Positions 49,149-58,194 of a stretch of 64,000 nt of DNA are shown here, in pieces. The DNA is from Bordetella parapertussis (GTDB taxonomy: Bacteria; Pseudomonadota; Gammaproteobacteria; Burkholderiales; Burkholderiaceae_C): positions 22,163-86,162 of the forward strand of contig CAMCWS010000001.1 in assembly GCA_945882755.1 (NCBI GenBank), written 5' to 3'. The notes beneath the pieces are model-generated. The model had not been told where the DNA came from and did no database searches. It saw nothing but the letters and a program-made list of their open reading frames with translations. The position numbers were made by a program, and so were the translations under genes. Each line of letters opens with the position of its first letter. Position 1 is the stretch's first letter.

Positions 49149-51329
49149 ATGGACCGATTTTCACCCCAAAACCAAGTTCTCGACGCCAAGCGCTGGGGCT
49201 TGGTCATCTTGTTCTTTCAGGTGCTTCATTCACAAGCCCAAAACATACCTGTCGCAAATCCCGAGCGCTTGCAACAAGTGACGGTGACGGGCAACGCCTT
49301 GGGTAACGCCGAGGGCATACAAGCCGTGCAAGTCCTGCAAGGCGAGGAGTTGCTCATGCATTCTCAAAGCACCTTAGGTGAAACATTGGCAACCACCCCT
49401 GGCGTGAGCGGCAGCTATTTCGGCCCCAATGCCAGCCGTCCCATCATCCGTGGCATGGACGGCGACAGGATCAAAATCTTGAACAACAGCGCAAGCTCGC
49501 ACGATGTGTCTGCGCTGAGCAATGACCATGCAGTGCCGTCAGACCCTTTGACGGTTGAGCGCATCGAGGTGCTGCGTGGCCCCTCGGCCATCATGTACGG
49601 CGGCAGCGCTGTGGGGGGCGTGGTGAATTTGATCGACAACCGCATTCCTACACAGCCCATGGAGGGCTTGAGCGGCAAGGCCGATGTGGGTTGGTCCACG
49701 GTCAACAAAGAGTCCCGCGCCGCGGTCATGCTCGAATCTGGCAACGAGCGTTATGGCCTGCATGTGGATGCCTTCGGCAGGCACAGCGGCGACATGGGTG
49801 TGCCCGATACCTTGGCTTGCGAAAAGCCGGGTTCTAGCGCCTCAGCCAAGGCCATTTGCAATTCGGCCAACACCAGCCGAGGCTATGCCTTGGGCGGCTC
49901 GGTCTTTTGGGACAAAGGTTATCTGGGCTTGTCGGGCACGCACTACAACAGCACTTACGGCACGGTGGCCGAGGATACGGTGACCATAGGCATGCAAAGC
50001 GATCGCTATGCCTTGGAAACTGAAATCCGCCATCCACTAAGCGGCTGGGACAACATGCGGATGCAGTTCACCAACACCGATTACCAACACACGGAATACG
50101 AATCGGGTGAGGTTGGGACGGTGTTCAGCCAAGAGGGACAAGAGCTGCGCTGGAGCGCCAAGCACCAAGCCGTGGCCAGCCCATGGGGACAGTGGCAAGG
50201 GGTTGTCGGCTGGCAAGGTGAAGACAGCCGCTTTGCAGCCAATGGTGACGAGGCCTTCATGCCGTCTACCAAAACACGGCAATCAGCGATTTACTTGGTT
50301 GAAGAGCTGAAAAAACCATGGGGAGGTTTCAGTTTTGGGCTGCGTTCCGAAGCGGTCAAAGTCAATGGCGATACCTTCGATCCAGAGGGCGATGGGTCGA
50401 CCCGTTACTCTGCCGCAACGTCCAACACGTTTTCCCCTATCAGCAGTTCTTTGGGCGTTTTGTACAAGCTCAGTTCCGATGTGTCGCTCAAAGCCCATTG
50501 GGCGCGTACCGCACGGGCGCCCAAAGACTATGAGCTGCGTGCCGACGGTGTGCATGTGGCGACCTCCGCTTATGAGCAAGGCTCGGTCGCTTTGCAAACC
50601 GAAAAAGCTCGTCAGATGGACATCGGCATGGAATGGGGGCAGGGGCCGCACACTGCCAGCCTGAATTACTTTGACAACCGCTTTAGCAATTACATCGGTT
50701 TGAATGCCACAGGCGATGTGGTGAATGGCTCTGGCGTTGTCGGTGGCGATGGTACAGATGGCGATGGTGAAAACGCGGGTCCTTGTACCAGTGCAGACAC
50801 CGATAACGATTGCTGGGACAAGTATGCGTTTAGCGCAGTGCGAGCCCAGTTCAAAGGCTGGGAAGCCATGGCGCAGCTGCGTTTAAGTGGCAGCAGCGGC
50901 TTGTTTCCAGCCATCGATGGGCTTGCCTTGTGGGATCTCAAATTACGGGCGGATTCCGTTCGTGCCAGCAACCTTGACACGGGAGAAGCCTTGCCGCGTA
51001 TCGCACCCGTTCGTTTGGGGGCGAGCTTGTCAAGGCAATCGGGGCCTTGGCGTTGGTCGCTGGGGATGGACAAGGCACAAGCCCCACGCTTGGCGTCCAC
51101 TCAGAAGGCCACTGCCGGTTACACCTTGTGGAACACCCAACTCAGTTACCGACAAACCATTCAAGCCAACCAAGCTGTGTGGTATCTCAAGCTTGACAAC
51201 CTGACCGACCAATTGGCTTATCCCGCCACCTCTGTGTTGACCACCACCGCTGCAGACACGGTGACGGGCCGTCCCAAGGCGCCATTGCCTGGCAGAAACA
51301 TCAAATTGGGTTTGCAACTTTATTTCTAA
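49149..51329 (+). CDS. TonB-dependent receptor, probable zinc (ZnuD-like)
   Basis: A 726-residue outer-membrane receptor from the ATG at 49149 with GGAGG upstream. A signal-like N-terminus precedes the plug domain (LGETLATTPGVSGSYFGPNASRPIIRGMDGDRI, then VERIEVLRGPSAIMYGGSAVGGVVNL). The barrel ends RNIKLGLQLYF with a C-terminal Phe. An extracellular loop GENAGPCTSADTDNDCWDK has a Cys pair, and other loops carry His residues, as in zinc receptors. It heads a zinc-uptake gene run behind the Zur-type box. It requires TonB-ExbBD from elsewhere. Confidence 0.9.
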   Translation: MDRFSPQNQVLDAKRWGLVILFFQVLHSQAQNIPVANPERLQQVTVTGNALGNAEGIQAVQVLQGEELLMHSQSTLGETLATTPGVSGSYFGPNASRPIIRGMDGDRIKILNNSASSHDVSALSNDHAVPSDPLTVERIEVLRGPSAIMYGGSAVGGVVNLIDNRIPTQPMEGLSGKADVGWSTVNKESRAAVMLESGNERYGLHVDAFGRHSGDMGVPDTLACEKPGSSASAKAICNSANTSRGYALGGSVFWDKGYLGLSGTHYNSTYGTVAEDTVTIGMQSDRYALETEIRHPLSGWDNMRMQFTNTDYQHTEYESGEVGTVFSQEGQELRWSAKHQAVASPWGQWQGVVGWQGEDSRFAANGDEAFMPSTKTRQSAIYLVEELKKPWGGFSFGLRSEAVKVNGDTFDPEGDGSTRYSAATSNTFSPISSSLGVLYKLSSDVSLKAHWARTARAPKDYELRADGVHVATSAYEQGSVALQTEKARQMDIGMEWGQGPHTASLNYFDNRFSNYIGLNATGDVVNGSGVVGGDGTDGDGENAGPCTSADTDNDCWDKYAFSAVRAQFKGWEAMAQLRLSGSSGLFPAIDGLALWDLKLRADSVRASNLDTGEALPRIAPVRLGASLSRQSGPWRWSLGMDKAQAPRLASTQKATAGYTLWNTQLSYRQTIQANQAVWYLKLDNLTDQLAYPATSVLTTTAADTVTGRPKAPLPGRNIKLGLQLYF

Positions 51330-51353
51330 AAGACTTCTCTGAGACCCTTGGAT

Positions 51354-52115
51354 ATGACACTGGTTTGGATTTTGTTGGCGTGTGTGCTTTCCACGGTGGG
51401 GAGCATGCTCGTCGCTTTTTGGGCGGCCCATAAAGTGCCCAATAAAGTGCTGTCCTTGATGGTGGCTTTTTCAGCTGGAACCATGCTGTCTGCCGCTTTG
51501 CTGGATGTGCTACCCGAGGCCTTAGAAAACGAGGGTGTAGACCCCCATCGCTTGTTTGGGGTGCTACTCATTTCCTTGCTAGGGTTTTATTTTTTGGAAC
51601 GAAGCGCTTTGTGGCGACACCACCATGCTGGTGTATTGCCTACACATATCGGTGCAGAGCGGGGATTGCTGCCTGCAAGCTACGCCTTGATGGTCGGGGA
51701 CGGCGTGCATAATTTTGTCGATGGATTGTTGATTGCAGGCGCCTTCATGGCTGACCCTTGGTTGGGCGTGACCACCACAGCAGCCATCTTTGCCCATGAG
51801 TTGCCGCAAGAAATTGCAGAATTTGCCATTTACTTTTCTTCGGGCTGGTCCAAAGGCAAAGCTTTGCGCCTCAACCTGATGGGAGGCTTGAGCAGCTTGC
51901 TGGGCGCTGGTGTGGGTTGGATGTTGTTAGAGCCAGGCCCCAGCATTTCTTACGTTTTAATGATCACTGTGGCCAGTTTTACCTATATATCTTTGACCGA
52001 TTTGGTCCCCTATTTACACAAAAAACATGCGCAAGATGGTTTTTTTCGTCAAACTGCGCTGCTTTTGCTGGGCGTTGCTTGGCTGCCCGCCTTGGCCATG
52101 TGGATGCCCCATTGA
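51354..52115 (+). CDS. ZIP-family metal transporter
   Basis: A 253-residue inner-membrane protein from the ATG at 51354 (a TTG six bases upstream is also in frame). The ZIP metal site in helix 4 is YALMVGDGVHNFVDGLLIAGA, and helix 5 has IFAHELPQEIAEFAIYF, with the His, Glu and Asp ligands visible. It would import Zn2+ or a related divalent metal down its gradient. It follows the TonB receptor by 24 bases in the same transcript. Confidence 0.93.
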   Translation: MTLVWILLACVLSTVGSMLVAFWAAHKVPNKVLSLMVAFSAGTMLSAALLDVLPEALENEGVDPHRLFGVLLISLLGFYFLERSALWRHHHAGVLPTHIGAERGLLPASYALMVGDGVHNFVDGLLIAGAFMADPWLGVTTTAAIFAHELPQEIAEFAIYFSSGWSKGKALRLNLMGGLSSLLGAGVGWMLLEPGPSISYVLMITVASFTYISLTDLVPYLHKKHAQDGFFRQTALLLLGVAWLPALAMWMPH

Positions 52116-52156
52116 TTTCCCCCGCCAAGCTGATGATCTTCTAGAATGGAAAACAT

Positions 52157-52672
52157 ATGAAACACACACTTTGTAGCGCTTTCACGGTGGCAGTCTTACT
52201 CCAAGGCACTTATGCGCTGGCCGGTGACAAGCACGCAGCTCATTCCCATGGCGTGGGCAACTTGGAGCTGGTGGTACAGGGCGGCACGGTCAAAGCCAGC
52301 TTTGAAATCCCCATGGAAAGTCTGCTGGGCTTTGAGCACCTGCCACGTACACCAGCGCAAAAAAAAGCCATGGCTGATTTGCAAACTGCGACTGCTCAAG
52401 CCAGTTATTTCATCAACTTGCCTGCGGCGGCGGACTGTCAGCCCAAGTCTTTGCAAGTCAACGCCGATATGTTCAACGGTAAAAAGTCCGAGCACAGCGA
52501 CTTGGATGCCGAGCTTGAATTCAGCTGCAGCCAGCCCAGCGCTTTAAAGCAGCTTGAAATCCCCTTGTTCAAAAAGCACCCGCGTTTAAGTAGCCTGAAG
52601 GTTGATATGGTCAGTCCCAAAGGGCAGGCCAGCGTCACCCTCAAAGCCAAAGACCCTGTGCTTCGCTGGTAA
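52157..52672 (+). CDS. zrgA: DUF2796 periplasmic metal-binding protein (ZrgA-like)
   Basis: A 171-residue exported protein. The signal peptide is MKHTLCSAFTVAVLLQGTYALA, and the mature end starts GDKHAAHSHGVGNLELVVQ, with a His-rich entry typical of DUF2796. Further His and Cys occur (ADCQPKS, KKSEHSDLDAELEFSCSQ). In Vibrio, ZrgA is the periplasmic zinc chaperone for ZrgBCDE. It precedes the ABC ATPase by 3 bases. Confidence 0.85.
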   Translation: MKHTLCSAFTVAVLLQGTYALAGDKHAAHSHGVGNLELVVQGGTVKASFEIPMESLLGFEHLPRTPAQKKAMADLQTATAQASYFINLPAAADCQPKSLQVNADMFNGKKSEHSDLDAELEFSCSQPSALKQLEIPLFKKHPRLSSLKVDMVSPKGQASVTLKAKDPVLRW

Positions 52673-52675
52673 AAC

Positions 52676-53362
52676 GTGACCCACGCCCTTCAGCTCTCGC
52701 AACTCTCCCACGCTTGGAGCAATTCCCCGCCTTTGTTTGAGATTGCGCAACTGGCGCTGTTGCAGGGTGAAAACCTGTTTATCCAAGGCCCCAGTGGTTG
52801 CGGCAAAAGCACTTTGCTGGGCATGTTGGCGGGGGTCATTCCCGTTAGCCACGGCGAGCTTGAGGTGCTGGGGCAAAACATGGTGAAGCTATCCAGCGTT
52901 GCGCGGGACCGCTTGCGTGGCGAACACATGGGCGTGATTTTTCAGCAGTTCAATTTGCTGCCCTACCTGGATGTGCAGGCCAATGTGCTGCTACCCACCC
53001 GTTTGTTTCCCAGCCGTGCAAAGGCAGCCGCCCAAGACTGGGGTGACGCCCAAACCCAAGCGCTGCATTTGATCCAAACCCTGGGTCTGCCGCAAAGCGT
53101 GTGGCACCAACCGGTCCACCAGTTGTCGGTGGGTCAGCAGCAGCGTGTCGCCGCGGTGCGTGCCTTGATGGGCAGCCCACGGTTGGTGATTGCCGATGAA
53201 CCCACCTCTGCCTTGGACGACGCCAATCAGCTTGAATTTCTTGACCTGCTACTGGGCACCGCTCGAAGGCAAGCTGCCAGCGTGGTCATGGTCAGCCACA
53301 ACGCGCATTTGGCTCAGCGCTTTGATCATGTTTTCGCCATGCCTTTAAGGAACCGCGCATGA
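52676..53362 (+). CDS. ABC transporter ATPase (LolD/MacB-like, ZrgC-like)
   Basis: A 228-residue ATPase starting at a GTG at 52676. Walker A is GPSGCGKSTLLG, the signature motif LSVGQQQRVAAVRAL, Walker B LVIADEPTSALDD and the H-loop VVMVSHNAH. It is of the MacB/LolD type that works with FtsX-like permeases. It follows the DUF2796 gene by 3 bases and its stop overlaps the permease start, so the three form one transporter. Confidence 0.93.
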   Translation: MTHALQLSQLSHAWSNSPPLFEIAQLALLQGENLFIQGPSGCGKSTLLGMLAGVIPVSHGELEVLGQNMVKLSSVARDRLRGEHMGVIFQQFNLLPYLDVQANVLLPTRLFPSRAKAAAQDWGDAQTQALHLIQTLGLPQSVWHQPVHQLSVGQQQRVAAVRALMGSPRLVIADEPTSALDDANQLEFLDLLLGTARRQAASVVMVSHNAHLAQRFDHVFAMPLRNRA

Positions 53363-54648
53363 TGTGGTTGAGCTTGGCTTGGCGCAGTGCTTGGTCGCGC
53401 AAACAGGCCTTGGCCATGGTGATGCTGTCTGTCAGCGTGTCGGTGCTGATCTTGTTGGGGGTGCAGCAGCTGCGCGAAGACGCCAAGCGCAGTTTCTCCA
53501 ACGCCTTGAGCGGCGTGGACCTGATCGTAGGACCGCGCGGCAGCGCCACCGAACTCATGCTCTACAGCGTCTTCCAAATTGGACGTCCGTCGCGCAATAT
53601 GGGCTACGAGGGCTACACCGCCTTGGCGCAACTGCCCCAAGTGCAATGGGCGGTTCCCATTCAATTGGGCGACAGCTACATGGGTCACCCGGTGCTGGGC
53701 AGTACGCCTGACATATTCGCCCGTTTCAAAAGCCAAGGCCAAGGTTTGCAATGGGCGCATGGGCGGGCTTTTGCAGACCCTCTCGTCCAGCCCGAGGCTT
53801 TGAGCGAAGTGGTGCTAGGTGCCGAGGTGGCCAAACGCTTTGGCCACAAGCTCAACGACAAACTGGTGCTCACCCATGGGCAGTCCAGTGGCTTGGGCAC
53901 CGAGCACGAGGACCACCCCATGACTGTGGTGGGCATCTTGGCACCTACCGGCGCACCCATAGACCGCAGCGTCATCGTCAGCTTGCAGGCTTTTGAGGCC
54001 ATCCATGTCGGTTGGGGCATGGGCATTTCCCCCAGTGCGTTCAAAGCGGCAGGTGGTGCTCAGCAGGCCTTGGACATCAAAGACTTGCAACCCTCCAGTC
54101 TGTCGGCTGTGTGGGTCGGCTTGCACAACCGAGCCGAGGTGTTCTCGGTGCGGCGCAAGATCGAAAGCTTGGAGCGTGGGCAGTTGATGGCGGTGATGCC
54201 CGGGGTGGCTTTAGATGAGTTGTGGCAAATCGTGAAAGTGGTGGAGAACACCTTGCTGTTGGTGGGCATGCTGGTGGCAGTCAGCGCCATGTTCAGCGTG
54301 GCCGCGGTGCTGTTGGTGGCCATGGCCGGTCGGCGCAAAGAGTTGGCCATTTTGCGGGCCATGGGTGCAGCCCCCTTGGCTTTGATGGGCTTTGTGTTGT
54401 TGGAATCGTTGTTGGTCTGCGTGGTGGGTATAGTGACTGGCTATGTGCTGTGCCAAGCCTTGTTGGTTGCCGGTCAAGGCGTCTTGCGAACAGAGTTTGG
54501 CGTGTTGGTGCAAGCCGGTTGGCCTGCGGCGCCGGCTTGGTGGGCGTTGGCGGGTTTGTGCGGCGTGGCTTTGGTGGCCAGTTGGGTACCTGCTTGGCGA
54601 GCCTATCGTTTGTCTTTATCGGATGGTTTGCATCCCCCTTCGGTTTAA
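53359..54648 (+). CDS. FtsX/MacB-like ABC permease (ZrgB-like)
   Basis: A 429-residue permease with an N-terminal helix (MMWLSLAWRSAWSRKQALAMVMLSVSVSVLI), a large periplasmic domain and three C-terminal helices starting with ENTLLLVGMLVAVSAMFSVAAVLLVAMAGRRKELAILRAMGA, the MacB/FtsX hallmark. It pairs with the preceding ATPase. In the ZrgABCDE setting it is a part of zinc uptake. Substrate is inferred from neighbours. Confidence 0.9.
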   Translation: MMWLSLAWRSAWSRKQALAMVMLSVSVSVLILLGVQQLREDAKRSFSNALSGVDLIVGPRGSATELMLYSVFQIGRPSRNMGYEGYTALAQLPQVQWAVPIQLGDSYMGHPVLGSTPDIFARFKSQGQGLQWAHGRAFADPLVQPEALSEVVLGAEVAKRFGHKLNDKLVLTHGQSSGLGTEHEDHPMTVVGILAPTGAPIDRSVIVSLQAFEAIHVGWGMGISPSAFKAAGGAQQALDIKDLQPSSLSAVWVGLHNRAEVFSVRRKIESLERGQLMAVMPGVALDELWQIVKVVENTLLLVGMLVAVSAMFSVAAVLLVAMAGRRKELAILRAMGAAPLALMGFVLLESLLVCVVGIVTGYVLCQALLVAGQGVLRTEFGVLVQAGWPAAPAWWALAGLCGVALVASWVPAWRAYRLSLSDGLHPPSV

Positions 54649-54665
54649 GTTGAAAGGAATTCACA

Positions 54666-55241
54666 ATGCACAGGCGAGCTTGGTTTCACTGCGTCACCCG
54701 CTTTATTAGCGTATTCACGCTCACGGCAGCCGTGGGTGTCAGCGCCGAAACCCCGGGGTACAACCTGATCGATTGGAACGACCTCATGCCCGAGCCTTGG
54801 GTCAAAGAGATGACCAAGGAAATGGCCGCAGTGGGCAAATTGTCCAATTTGCAAGACAGCAGTGACGAAGCCAATAAAGCCATGGCCGTCATGCGCAAAA
54901 AATTTGACGAAGCGCCGATTGTCAAATCGCAACTCAATAAAAAAGTCCGTTTACCTGGCTATGTCGTGCCTTTGGACGCTGAACGAAGCGACAAACGTGA
55001 GTTTTTGTTGGTTCCTTATTTTGGTGCATGTATTCACACGCCCCCCCCACCAGCCAACCAAATTGTGCTGATCCGCCCCACAGCTCAAAGCAAAATCAAG
55101 AAGTTACCGGAGTCCATGGACATAGTTTGGGTAGAGGGCGAGATCAAGGAAGGGCGGGTCAGTACCTCTCAAGGGGTCAGCGGTTATTTGCTCGAGGCTG
55201 TTTCTGTGGCCCCCTACGAGGTCAAACCGCCCAAACGCTGA
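54666..55241 (+). CDS. DUF3299 exported protein (ZrgD/E-like)
   Basis: A 191-residue exported protein. A signal peptide region (CVTRFISVFTLTAAVGVSAE) precedes a DUF3299 core with LPGYVVPLDAERSDKREFLLVPYFGACIHTPPPPANQIVL and WVEGEIKEGRVSTSQG. Its Cys-His (ACIHTPPPP) is conserved in the family and may bind metal. DUF3299 proteins accompany DUF2796 and MacB-like ABC genes in zinc-uptake loci. Last gene of the metal operon, 18 bases after the permease. Confidence 0.85.
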   Translation: MHRRAWFHCVTRFISVFTLTAAVGVSAETPGYNLIDWNDLMPEPWVKEMTKEMAAVGKLSNLQDSSDEANKAMAVMRKKFDEAPIVKSQLNKKVRLPGYVVPLDAERSDKREFLLVPYFGACIHTPPPPANQIVLIRPTAQSKIKKLPESMDIVWVEGEIKEGRVSTSQGVSGYLLEAVSVAPYEVKPPKR

Positions 55242-55338
55242 CTACAATAGGGTTATTAACTCTGATTTTGTTTGCATCCCCAACGGCTATTCCCTTTTTT
55301 ACTAAACTACACACTTCACTTCAAAGCGAGACTGACTT

Positions 55339-55779
55339 ATGGCAACCAATATTGATCAATCCAACAATCTGGTGATTGGCAACGGCGTTACTTTCAAAGG
55401 CACGCTCAATGTGCCTAAGAAAGCCACTATTTACGGCACAGTGGATGGTGAGTTGACAGCGGAAGAAATCTTTATTGGTCAGTCCGGAAAAATCACCGGT
55501 AAAGTCACTGCCCGCGCCATTGAAGTTGAAGGCGAAATGCACCAAATCATTCACTGCCGTGACCATTTGCATATCCGCGCTACCGGCAAAGTGTCGGGCA
55601 AGCTTGAATACTCGCAAATCCAAATCGAACGTGGCGGCGAATTCCGAGGCGAAATGCAGCAAGTCGGTGCACCCCCCGTCTACCCCGCAGGCACCGCTCC
55701 CAGCGCTCCCAAGCTCAATGTCGCCGCACCTGGCGCACCCACTCCGGTATCCCCTGCCGGTGGCAACATACCCAACTAA
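55339..55779 (+). CDS. bactofilin (second copy)
   Basis: A 146-residue bactofilin. The core starts NNLVIGNGVTFKGTLNVPKKATIYG and ends GKVSGKLEYSQIQIERGGEFRGEM, similar throughout to the protein at 34333-34716, followed by a Pro/Ala-rich tail. It forms filaments and scaffolds. It is monocistronic in appearance, 97 bases after the DUF3299 gene. Two bactofilins with different tails suggest separate localisation. Confidence 0.9.
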   Translation: MATNIDQSNNLVIGNGVTFKGTLNVPKKATIYGTVDGELTAEEIFIGQSGKITGKVTARAIEVEGEMHQIIHCRDHLHIRATGKVSGKLEYSQIQIERGGEFRGEMQQVGAPPVYPAGTAPSAPKLNVAAPGAPTPVSPAGGNIPN

Positions 55780-55797
55780 ACCTTTGGCGTTTGCCCC

Positions 55798-56196
55798 TTA
55801 TTTATAGGGGTTCTCGCAATCTGCCTGCGGTGCTTTTCTCATGCACCGGCAGCTGAAACCGAAAGTTTTCAGGTTCTTTTTTTCAATGCCTCTTACCGAG
55901 GCATTTCTTTTTTGTCCCGCAGGAACGTAGATCTTGGGCTCAAAAGCTTTTTGGCGCTGTTTGCCGTCTTTCATCTCAAAGCTAGCTCCCACACAGTAGA
56001 TGGGGCCGCTCAGGCGGTTGCTCACCTCAAACATCATCAACTGGGGGTCATCGCTGGACCAGCCCGATTGGATACTGACCTGTTTCAACTCGGCAGGCGA
56101 CAAATCAAAACCTTTGAGGGGCTGTTTGGCATCCCACCAACCCATGGGGAACGCAGCTTGGCTGACCACGGCAAACAACAAAACCAACCACTTCAT
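55798..56196 (-). CDS. small exported protein, unknown function
   Basis: A 132-residue protein with a short signal peptide (MKWLVLLFAVVSQAAF). The mature part has several Cys (PIYCVGASFEM, GFSCRCMRKAPQADCENPYK), four in all, probably disulfide-bonded. FEVSNRLSGPIYCVG resembles a beta-sandwich. I do not recognise a family. It overlaps the preceding HAD gene by 4 bases. Confidence 0.7.
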   Translation of the reverse strand: MKWLVLLFAVVSQAAFPMGWWDAKQPLKGFDLSPAELKQVSIQSGWSSDDPQLMMFEVSNRLSGPIYCVGASFEMKDGKQRQKAFEPKIYVPAGQKRNASVRGIEKKNLKTFGFSCRCMRKAPQADCENPYK

Positions 56197-56879
56197 AGCA
56201 AGGGCAAGATATCTTTCAAGGTAGGACCGCTGTGGGTGGGTCGGGGTCCTAGGGTCTCAAAGGGCAAGCCTTGACGGTTGACCCAAAAGCTTTTGAAGCC
56301 GTACCAAGTTGCGCCCAGCGCATCCCAGCTGTTGCTCGACACAAACAGCACCTCTCGCACATCCATGGGGTAGTGGTGGGTAACCAAGCCATAGCTTTGC
56401 GGAGAAGTTTTGAACTGCCGCACCTCATCTACGGACAACACTTTGTCAATCAAGCCAGTCATTCCTGCGCTGCTCACGGCTTTGGCCAGCATGTCAGGGC
56501 TGCCGTTGGACAAAATCGCGCAGCGCATCCCAATGGCTTGGAGGTGTTGCAACACGTCCAAGTTTTCTGCAAAGGGTGTGAGTTGGGCATACTGGTCCAT
56601 CAGTTGTTTTTGTTTGGGCGGGGTGAGTTCTAGCCCGAGCTTTTGGCAGGCGTACTGCAAACCAAGCCGGGTCAAGTCCCAAAACGATTGGTAGTGTCGA
56701 CTGCCCAAAGGATTGAGCGGGTCGCTGAGAGAGACCAAACGGCTGTACTCGATTTGCTTGTCTCGCCACAGCACAGACAGGGCGCTGCCTTGGCCAGGGA
56801 ACAAGGTTTCGGCCATGGCACTGATGGAATACACATCGAACAAGGTACCGTAAGCGTCAAAAACCACCAAACGAATCAT
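56193..56879 (-). CDS. HAD-superfamily hydrolase, haloacid dehalogenase type II
   Basis: A 228-residue HAD protein from the ATG at 56879 with GGAGGA upstream. The nucleophile is in VVFDAYGTLFDVYS, the Ser/Thr motif in CAILSNGSPDML and the late Asp motif in FVSSNSWDALGATWYGFKSFWVNRQG. The order matches L-2-haloacid dehalogenases, which may also act on other small phosphate or halide substrates. An in-frame start at 56900 is less likely. It diverges from aroQ with a 35-base gap. Confidence 0.9.
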   Translation of the reverse strand: MIRLVVFDAYGTLFDVYSISAMAETLFPGQGSALSVLWRDKQIEYSRLVSLSDPLNPLGSRHYQSFWDLTRLGLQYACQKLGLELTPPKQKQLMDQYAQLTPFAENLDVLQHLQAIGMRCAILSNGSPDMLAKAVSSAGMTGLIDKVLSVDEVRQFKTSPQSYGLVTHHYPMDVREVLFVSSNSWDALGATWYGFKSFWVNRQGLPFETLGPRPTHSGPTLKDILPLL

Positions 56880-56914
56880 GGCTCCTCCTAAGGACGTCAT
56901 CGTATACTTAATTT

Positions 56915-57376
56915 ATGAAGATTCTCATTCTCAACGGCCCCAATCTCAATCTCTTGGGCACCCGTGAACCCGAACAATACGGCCACGCCAGTTTGGCCGA
57001 TGTCGAAGCTTTGTGCAGAGCTACCGCGCAGCCCTTGGGCTTGGAAGTGGATTTTGTGCAAAGCAACCACGAGGGTGAGTTGATCGACCAGATCCATGCC
57101 TATGGACAACTTTGCCAGCAAGGCAAAGCCATTGGCGCTGTTTTCAACCCAGGGGCCTTCACCCACACCTCTGTTGCGCTTCACGATGCCATCAAGGGAA
57201 CCGGTTTGCCCGTCATTGAAACCCACATCAGCAATGTCTTTGCGCGTGAAGCCTTTCGACACCACTCCTATGTGTCACCCGTGGCGGTAGGGGTGATGGC
57301 AGGTTTGGGTATTCAGGGCTATGCCTTGGCGATACAAGCGTTGGCGCATCGGGCTTCAAAACAGGAAAAAAGATGA
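56915..57376 (+). CDS. aroQ: type II 3-dehydroquinate dehydratase
   Basis: A 153-residue dodecameric dehydratase of the shikimate pathway. Signatures: ILNGPNLNLLGTREPEQYG with the catalytic Tyr, FVQSNHEGELIDQIH, GAVFNPGAFTHTSVALHDAI and ETHISNVFAREAFRHHSY. It dehydrates 3-dehydroquinate to 3-dehydroshikimate. Its stop overlaps the MAPEG gene start by 4 bases. Confidence 0.96.
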   Translation: MKILILNGPNLNLLGTREPEQYGHASLADVEALCRATAQPLGLEVDFVQSNHEGELIDQIHAYGQLCQQGKAIGAVFNPGAFTHTSVALHDAIKGTGLPVIETHISNVFAREAFRHHSYVSPVAVGVMAGLGIQGYALAIQALAHRASKQEKR

Positions 57377-57747
57377 ACATTCCAGTGGCTTGTGTGGTGG
57401 TGGCTGGCGTCATGCCCTTGCTGGGCGCTGCCAGTGCCAAATGGGGTTTCAAGGGCTTTGACAACCACAACCCCCGCGCTTGGTTGGCCGAGCAAACGGG
57501 TGCGCGGGCCAGGGCCAATGCTGCGCAGCACAACAGTTTTGAGGCTTTTCCGTTTTTTGCTGTGGCTGTTTTATTGGCTTTGCATTTCCAAGCCGATGCG
57601 GCCTTGCTTGATAGCCTGTGCTTGGTGTTTGTCGCGGCAAGAGCCTTGTACTTCTTGGCCTATGTGATGGACTGGGCCAGTTTTCGCACCCTGTGCTGGA
57701 GCGTTGGCTACTTAGCTTGTTTGGCTATTTACCTGCAAGTTCTGTAA
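57373..57747 (+). CDS. MAPEG-family membrane protein
   Basis: A 124-residue protein with four hydrophobic helices. ARANAAQHNSFEAFPFFAVAVLLAL is the conserved E-x-F-P motif, and AYVMDWASFRTLCWSVGYLACL the C-terminal helix pair. MAPEG proteins are membrane glutathione transferases or leukotriene-synthase relatives. It is translationally coupled to aroQ, with no obvious functional link. Confidence 0.9.
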   Translation: MNIPVACVVVAGVMPLLGAASAKWGFKGFDNHNPRAWLAEQTGARARANAAQHNSFEAFPFFAVAVLLALHFQADAALLDSLCLVFVAARALYFLAYVMDWASFRTLCWSVGYLACLAIYLQVL

Positions 57748-57764
57748 AGCTCTTTATGCAGGGC

Positions 57765-58106
57765 TTATTCTGAAATCACCTTGCAAGGGGCTTTGATGCT
57801 GCGAGCAGTTTTCATTTGGTCGCAGCGCTCCATGGCTTTGCGCTCAGCAACCGCAGACATCTTGACGTAAATTGAGCAGGTGAAGACCATTTTTTCTTGG
57901 TCCATGCTGTTGTCGAAACTGACGGCACAGCGCCCAATCTCGCCCAAATGGGGTCGCTCATTCCGATAGGCCTCTTGCAATGCGCTGGGCAGATCGTGCA
58001 AGGAGACGTGGGGGAATTTGTAAGGGTCAGCTTTTGCTGGGGCTGATACTGCTGTCAAGACAGCAAACAGGCTGGCCACATAAAGGGGAAAAAAACTTTT
58101 CTTCAT
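57765..58106 (-). CDS. small exported protein, unknown function
   Basis: A 113-residue protein with a signal peptide (FFPLYVASLFAVLTAVSAPAKA). The mature part has four Cys (RCAVSF, FTCSIY, RCDQMK, APCKVI), so two disulfides are likely. I do not recognise a family. It is convergent with the MAPEG gene. Confidence 0.65.
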   Translation of the reverse strand: MKKSFFPLYVASLFAVLTAVSAPAKADPYKFPHVSLHDLPSALQEAYRNERPHLGEIGRCAVSFDNSMDQEKMVFTCSIYVKMSAVAERKAMERCDQMKTARSIKAPCKVISE

Positions 58107-58194
58107 TGAGAGCCATCATAAATCAGTTGCTTGTCATCCTCGAAGGTGCGGGTCACGTTAAAAGCATGTCATTTGCTCTTCATCAAGGATTTCC

